Source of the DNA: CBIFVZ01 sp966185765
GTDB lineage: Bacteria; Pseudomonadota; Gammaproteobacteria; Enterobacterales; Enterobacteriaceae
NCBI GenBank assembly: GCA_966185765.1
Contig: CBIFVZ010000098.1
Coordinates: forward strand, 1 to 11,338
Length of the DNA: 11,338 nt
Direction of reading: 5' to 3'
Both the position numbers and the translations under genes were made by a program. The notes beneath the pieces are model-generated. The model saw only the letters and a program-made list of their open reading frames with translations. It had not been told where the DNA came from and made no database searches. Positions 8,178 through 11,338 of this stretch are shown piece after piece (position 1 is the stretch's first letter; each line of letters begins with the position of its first letter).

Positions 8178-8202
8178 AAGCCACCTGCGGGTGGCTTTTT
8201 TT
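8178..8202 (+). terminator. Intrinsic terminator of srfABC
   Basis: AAGCCACC (8178-8185) pairs with GGTGGCTT (8190-8197) around a TGCG loop, followed by a run of T to 8202. It lies 28 bp after the srfC stop and is a textbook rho-independent terminator on the plus strand. Confidence 0.92.
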
Positions 8203-8296
8203 ATGGCGTAAGTTGAAAACAGTTTGAGAAAGTAAAGGAATGGCCGATTCAATACGATTTATGTTCTGTATGACAGAAGGGGGCTTGTTCTGATGA

Positions 8297-8578
8297 GTGA
8301 TGAATCATTATTGTGGACATTCTGAATACGACAAGGGATGTGAAAACGTGCAGATGGAGCGCGCTCAGAAGAAAGAAGGCACCTTACGTCTCATGACGCT
8401 CGATGAGATAACAATGGCTCAACGAGTATTCGCACACAGCATCACCTATAGCCCAGTCTGGATCCATTGTGACAGTGACTTTCCGCTGGGTTTACAGAGC
8501 GAGAATGTCGCTATGGCACCCAATGGGGAACTCTGGTATCGAAAAAAGCCAGACTTTTGCCTGGCTTTGGATTCTTAA
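8297..8578 (+). pseudogene. Truncated T6SS-associated (Vgr-related) metallopeptidase effector, N-terminal stump
   Basis: The frame runs from a GTG at 8297 for 93 codons. A better start may be the GTG at 8348, with AAGGGA 9 nt upstream, giving 76 residues. The segment LMTLDEITMAQRVFAHSITY, then VWIHCDS, PLGLQ and AMAPNGELWYRK, resembles what I recall as the opening of T6SS-associated zincin proteins often labelled vgr-related or Rhs-type. In those, a HEMTHVWQ metal-binding motif should come soon after. Here similarity stops at about 8540, just where the mcp terminator begins, and the frame closes at 8578 within about 13 codons. So the catalytic half is missing. The upstream part (MMNHYCGHSEYDKGCEN) also looks degraded. 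It is most likely a relic; an intact small protein of unknown role is the alternative. The family call is from memory of conserved motifs. Confidence 0.5.
8542..8568 (-). terminator. Intrinsic terminator of the mcp gene
   Basis: Read on the minus strand, AAAGCCAG (8568-8561) pairs with CTGGCTTT (8552-8545) around an 8-nt loop, and T residues continue to 8542. It lies 25 bp after the mcp stop. It overlaps the last codons of the truncated effector frame on the other strand. Confidence 0.85.
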
Positions 8579-8592
8579 CGCAATCAGAAGGT

Positions 8593-10239
8593 TTAGAACG
8601 TATCCCACTCTTCGTGGTAATCGTTTTTCTCTTCTTTAACAACCGGTTTGACTTTTTTCACCGGGCGTTCGGTGCGGGTGAGCTGAGGCTCCGCTCGCAC
8701 GTAACCACGCTTTTCGCTTATCTGGAAAATCGAGACGCTGTCTTTGAGGTTATTCGCCTGTGAAGACATGGTGGTGGATACGGCTGCCACCTCTTCAACC
8801 AGCGCGGCGTTCTGCTGCGTGACCAAATCCATCTCGTTGATAGCCTGGGCAATCTGGTCGATACCGGTGCTCTGCTCATCAGTCGCAGAGGTGATTTCAT
8901 TCATGATATCGCTGACTTGTGCAACAGAGGTTACGATACCCTGAATGGTTTCCCCAGCTTTTTCAACGAGCTTCGCGCCGTCATTTACGCTGTCGACAGA
9001 GTTAGAAATCAGACCGCTAATCTCTTTTGCTGCATCGGAGCTGCGTTTGGCAAGGTTACGTACTTCGCTTGCCACCACGGCGAAGCCGCGGCCCTGCTCA
9101 CCGGCACGAGCGGCTTCAACCGCAGCGTTCAGTGCCAGGATGTTAGTCTGGTTAGCGATGCTGTCGATAACGGAGTTGATATCAGCAATGCGGCGTGAGC
9201 TTTCGGTAATCTGGTTCATCGTCTGGATGACGTTAGTCATCACTTCGCCACCTTTACGTGCTACGTCACTCGCATGCACGGTCAGCTGGCTGGCATGGCG
9301 GGCGTTGTCAGCGTTCTGCTTAACCGTGATACGCAGCTCTTCCATACTGGCAGCCGTTTCCTGCAGTGCAGCGGCCTGCTGTTCGGTACGAGAAGACAGA
9401 TCATTATTACCCACTTCAATTTCACCTGCGCTGCTGGTGATGCCGTAAGACCCCTCCTGAATCTTACTGGCCATATCGACAAGCGAGGCCTGCATGTTTT
9501 TGAGCGCGGTAAGCATATCGCCGATTTCATTACGTGCGCCGGTATCAAACTGGTGGTACAGCTCACCGCGACCAATGGCCTCAAGGGTTTCTGCAGTGAA
9601 AGTCAGGCGCTGGAACAAGTGTTTGCGCAACCAGAAGTTTGCGAAAACGGAGATGAGCACCATGATAGTGATAAAAATGATAGCGACCAGTACCGAGTTA
9701 TTACGGTCTTTTTCTGATTTTTTCTGCGCCGCCTGGCTGAGGGACTCATTGAGTTCCATATATTTGTCGATGGCATCGCGGAATTGACGTTCATAAATAC
9801 CATTGTCAAAACCGCTGTTATTGTGCGCGGCCAGCTGCTGAATATTGCTTTCATAACGCGCAAGCAACACACTGAAAGCGTTGTTGATTTCATCGCTCAG
9901 GCGACGAGTTTCGTCAGAGGATTTCTCAAAACCCTGGAAATTGGCAGCATGTGCTTTTGATCTGCGCACCATATCCTGTAACTCAGCGTGTCGGCGTTCA
10001 AATTCTGCCGGCAGTATGTTCGGATCGTTATGCACATAATTGAGGTCGGCACGTATGTTATCCACGGCATCGACAAGACGCGTAAGTTCGCGTGAGTTCT
10101 TGTCGGCAAGCCCAAACAGGGTGAAAGACTGGCTGGTTCTGTCGGCGTTAATAATGACCAGCACATTCGCCAGTAGTGTAATCGCACAAAATACAACCAG
10201 CGCACCTTTCATGTACGTGGAAAGCTTAAGGGTTTTCAT
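8593..10239 (-). CDS. Methyl-accepting chemotaxis protein (transmembrane chemoreceptor)
   Basis: The 548-residue receptor has the Tsr/Tar layout: membrane helix 1 (about 13-31), a helical periplasmic sensor (32-181), membrane helix 2 (about 182-203), HAMP (about 204-256), and a long cytoplasmic coiled coil. The hairpin tip around 361-389 (IANQTNILALNAAVEAARAG and on) is the highly conserved CheA/CheW contact. Glu/Gln-rich stretches at about 285-305 and 450-485 are the methylation helices. The tail ends EWDTF, close to the NWETF tether for CheR and CheB, so it should be a high-abundance type receptor. The sensor lacks the Arg-rich pattern used by Tar and Tsr to bind amino acids, so the ligand is unknown. 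The ATG is supported by AGGAAG 8 nt upstream. Its own sigma-28 promoter and flanking terminators make it monocistronic. Confidence 0.93.
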   Translation of the reverse strand: MKTLKLSTYMKGALVVFCAITLLANVLVIINADRTSQSFTLFGLADKNSRELTRLVDAVDNIRADLNYVHNDPNILPAEFERRHAELQDMVRRSKAHAANFQGFEKSSDETRRLSDEINNAFSVLLARYESNIQQLAAHNNSGFDNGIYERQFRDAIDKYMELNESLSQAAQKKSEKDRNNSVLVAIIFITIMVLISVFANFWLRKHLFQRLTFTAETLEAIGRGELYHQFDTGARNEIGDMLTALKNMQASLVDMASKIQEGSYGITSSAGEIEVGNNDLSSRTEQQAAALQETAASMEELRITVKQNADNARHASQLTVHASDVARKGGEVMTNVIQTMNQITESSRRIADINSVIDSIANQTNILALNAAVEAARAGEQGRGFAVVASEVRNLAKRSSDAAKEISGLISNSVDSVNDGAKLVEKAGETIQGIVTSVAQVSDIMNEITSATDEQSTGIDQIAQAINEMDLVTQQNAALVEEVAAVSTTMSSQANNLKDSVSIFQISEKRGYVRAEPQLTRTERPVKKVKPVVKEEKNDYHEEWDTF

Positions 10240-10275
10240 TTCACATTCTTCCTGAATAGATATCTGACTTTAGGC

Positions 10276-10302
10276 ATATCGGCGCGGCTAGCGGAAACTT
10301 GC
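10276..10302 (-). promoter_or_regulatory. Sigma-28 (FliA) promoter of the mcp gene
   Basis: On the minus strand GCAAGTTT (10302-10295), 11 bases, then GCCGATAT (10283-10276) match the sigma-28 consensus TAAAGTTT-N11-GCCGATAA at 6 of 8 and 7 of 8 positions with exact spacing. Transcription would start about 30 bases before the ATG. It makes the receptor a class 3 flagellar gene served by the FliA encoded next door. Confidence 0.88.
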
Positions 10303-10332
10303 GCAATTAGCCGAGCTGTTGCGCAGCTGAAG

Positions 10333-10382
10333 CTGTAAAAAAGCGTCAGCCTCCTGAGCAAGGCGCTGACGCTTTTTTACAG
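10333..10382 (-). terminator. Perfect 18-bp stem terminator between fliA and mcp
   Basis: CTGTAAAAAAGCGTCAGC (10333-10350) and its exact reverse complement (10365-10382) flank a 14-nt loop. Each arm carries a run of six A or T at its outer part, so transcripts from either strand form a GC-rich hairpin core followed by U residues. It starts 11 bp after the fliA stop, so its main job is ending fliA transcription. Confidence 0.9.
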
Positions 10383-10393
10383 TAAAACTGACG

Positions 10394-11119
10394 TTAGTCA
10401 GCGAGCTGCAGGCGTGCGCGCAGGCGTTTGATAACCTGGCTGTGGAGCTGGCTGACGCGCGGTTCACCCACGCCGAGTACGGCGCCGATTTCCTTCATGT
10501 TCAGCTCTTGTTGGTAATAAAGGTTGAGCAGCAGCTGCTCACGTTCCGGCAGGCGTTGGATCTCTTCAATAACGCGCTGGCGCATAGTGCTGGAAAGTAA
10601 TTGCTGGAGTGGATTTTGCTGCTCATGCTGCTCGCCTGGCTGTTCCACGCCGCCATTGTGCTCATCCTGAAGCTCGTCCAGTGAAAATAGCTGGCTGGTA
10701 TTGGTATCCATCAGGATTTGCTGATAGGTTTCCAGCGGCACGTCCAGCTCTTGCGCCACTTCGGTTTCTGTTGCTGTACGCCCAAGACGCTGCTCTACAC
10801 GGCGGATAGCTGACGCGACGTCGCGCGCGTTGCTGCGCACGCGGCGTGGCACCCAGTCTCGCTCGCGCAACTCATCCATCATGGCCCAGCGCACACGCTG
10901 GGTTATCCAGGTGCGCAGCTGCGTACCCTGCTGCGGATCGTAGCCATCAATGGCACCCAGCAGCCCGATCATGCCGGCCTGGATAAGATCATCCAGTTCC
11001 ACGCTTGCGGGCAACCGCACCTGCAAACGCAGGGCTTCATGGCGCACCAGGGGAGCATACTCTGTCCACAGCGCGTTTTTTTCTGTCACAGTCCCGGCTT
11101 GGGTATATAAGTTGTTCAC
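10394..11119 (-). CDS. fliA: Flagellar sigma factor FliA (sigma-28)
   Basis: The 241-residue sigma-70-family protein directs RNA polymerase to class 3 flagellar and chemotaxis promoters and is held in check by FlgM. LVRHEALRLQVRLPASVELDDL (24-45) is nearly identical to E. coli FliA, as is the region-4 helix-turn-helix around EIGAVLGVGEPRVSQLHSQ (210-228). Its length is close to the E. coli 239. The start is placed at GTG 11119, giving MNNLYTQAG to match E. coli MNSLYTAEG. GGATAAG lies 7 nt upstream of it, while the GTG at 11125 would leave only 1 nt. Residues 66-81 (TQLRTWITQRVRWAMM) differ noticeably from E. coli (TAFTTYAVQRIRGAML) in the region that melts and reads the -10 element. fliZ does not follow; an mcp does. 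Confidence 0.96.
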   Translation of the reverse strand: MNNLYTQAGTVTEKNALWTEYAPLVRHEALRLQVRLPASVELDDLIQAGMIGLLGAIDGYDPQQGTQLRTWITQRVRWAMMDELRERDWVPRRVRSNARDVASAIRRVEQRLGRTATETEVAQELDVPLETYQQILMDTNTSQLFSLDELQDEHNGGVEQPGEQHEQQNPLQQLLSSTMRQRVIEEIQRLPEREQLLLNLYYQQELNMKEIGAVLGVGEPRVSQLHSQVIKRLRARLQLAD

Positions 11120-11126
11120 AGTCACG

Positions 11127-11133
11127 CTTATCC
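11127..11133 (-). promoter_or_regulatory. fliA ribosome binding site that decides the start
   Basis: GGATAAG, read on the minus strand, lies 7 nt before GTG 11119 but only 1 nt before the in-frame GTG at 11125. The spacing favours the shorter protein, which also aligns with E. coli FliA from residue 1. Confidence 0.6.
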
Positions 11134-11154
11134 GACAATGTAAAAATCATGCTT

Positions 11155-11160
11155 ATTATC
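11155..11160 (-). promoter_or_regulatory. Candidate -10 box of the fliA class 2 promoter
   Basis: GATAAT on the minus strand matches the sigma-70 -10 at 5 of 6 positions. It sits 16 nt downstream of the putative FlhD4C2 box and about 36 bp before the GTG. There is no consensus -35, as expected for a promoter activated by FlhDC. Confidence 0.5.
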
Positions 11161-11176
11161 GTTGGCTGGCACAAAA

Positions 11177-11225
11177 TCAATTGCTGAATAAACCTGCGAA
11201 ACGGCCCCTTATTTCTGTGGATTGC
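11177..11225 (-). promoter_or_regulatory. Putative FlhD4C2 binding site upstream of fliA
   Basis: On the minus strand the half-site GCAATCCACAGAAATAAGG (11225-11207) and the inverted half-site AGGTTTATTCAGCAATTGA (11195-11177) are separated by 11 bases. They match the consensus TNAAYGSCN3AAATARCG and its inverse at about 11 and 10 of 15 informative positions, with spacing inside the known 10-12 range. The position just upstream of a -10 box fits class 2 flagellar promoters. Confidence 0.6.
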
Positions 11226-11231
11226 GAATAT

Positions 11232-11259
11232 AAAAAACCCCACCGCAGTGCGATGGGGT
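11232..11259 (-). terminator. Intrinsic terminator of fliC
   Basis: On the minus strand ACCCCATCGC (11259-11250) pairs with GCGGTGGGGT (11246-11237, one G-T pair), followed by T residues to 11232. It lies 26 bp after the flagellin stop and just upstream of the fliA control region, separating the two genes. Confidence 0.9.
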
Positions 11260-11285
11260 GAATGTCGTGCTGTAAAGCGTGCGAA

Positions 11286-11338
11286 TTAACGCAGCAGAGA
11301 CAGGACGTTCTGCGGAACCTGGTTAGCCTGCGCCAGTA
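11286..11338 (-). CDS. fliC: Flagellin FliC, C-terminal end only
   Basis: The last 16 codons read LAQANQVPQNVLSLLR and a TAA stop, the conserved D0 C-terminal helix of enterobacterial flagellins, which packs in the filament core. The gene continues beyond the right edge of the window. The order fliC then fliA on the same strand is as in E. coli and Salmonella. Confidence 0.95.
   Translation of the reverse strand, partial: LAQANQVPQNVLSLLR

Noticed and set aside
8224..8250. Possible sigma-28 promoter ahead of the truncated effector (GCCGATTC)
   Set aside because: The -10 matches at 6 of 8 positions, but the segment 11 nt upstream (TTGAGAAA) is a poor -35.
8542..8568. Same hairpin as a plus-strand terminator for the effector stump
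   Set aside because: On the plus strand the stem is followed by GGATTC with no T-run, so it serves the mcp gene on the minus strand.
8945..9448. Plus-strand frame of 167 codons opposite the mcp coiled coil
   Set aside because: Ser/Ala/Leu-rich low-complexity translation, antisense to a conserved receptor; a shadow of its codon pattern.
11120..11125. GTG at 11125 as the fliA start
   Set aside because: The GGATAAG ribosome site would be only 1 nt away, and the extra two residues have no counterpart in E. coli FliA.
1..11338. CRISPR arrays, tRNA or rRNA genes, insertion sequences
   Set aside because: I saw no spaced direct repeats, no tRNA-like cloverleaf sequence, no rRNA sequence and no transposase motifs on either strand.

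Overview
The window comes from a motile member of the Enterobacterales, most likely Enterobacteriaceae; the genus cannot be fixed from the sequence. The evidence is a FliA-type sigma factor close to the Escherichia/Salmonella protein, the typical flagellin C-terminus, a sigma-28 promoter, a chemoreceptor with a CheR-tether tail, and an srfABC operon of the Salmonella type.

Layout. Bases 1-301 are AT-rich and non-coding, with a perfect 12-bp inverted repeat. Bases 302-1507 (+) encode an outer-membrane porin-like beta-barrel protein. Bases 1508-1748 are a regulatory gap. Bases 1749-8149 (+) are a tightly packed three-gene operon, srfA-srfB-srfC, ending in a strong terminator at 8178-8202. Bases 8203-8592 hold a short ORF that looks like the N-terminal stump of a T6SS-associated metallopeptidase effector. 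The rest runs on the minus strand: an mcp gene (8593-10239) with its own near-consensus sigma-28 promoter, a perfect 18-bp stem terminator, fliA (10394-11119, GTG start) with a recognisable FlhD4C2-type box and -10, the fliC terminator, and the last 16 codons of fliC at the right edge.

How the parts fit. FlhDC would switch on fliA. FliA then transcribes the class 3 genes, here visibly the mcp and presumably fliC. In Salmonella, srfABC was first found as SsrB-regulated and later shown to be FlhDC-controlled, so its position beside fliA and fliC here is suggestive. The three Srf proteins look like a membrane-anchored two-nucleotidase machine. SrfA is a single-pass membrane protein with Pro/Glu-rich linkers and four cysteines in its C-terminal domain. 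SrfB has the phosphate-1, phosphate-2 and adenosine motifs of actin/Hsp70 ATPases. SrfC has a GTPase-like P-loop (with Ala after GK), a DxxG motif and a G4-like segment. Its biochemical role is, as far as I know, poorly defined, and it is the best candidate here for an under-described system.

Unusual points are the absence of fliZ after fliA (an mcp sits there instead), a FliA with several atypical residues in the region 2.3/2.4 segment, and the truncated effector relic between the two convergent transcription units.
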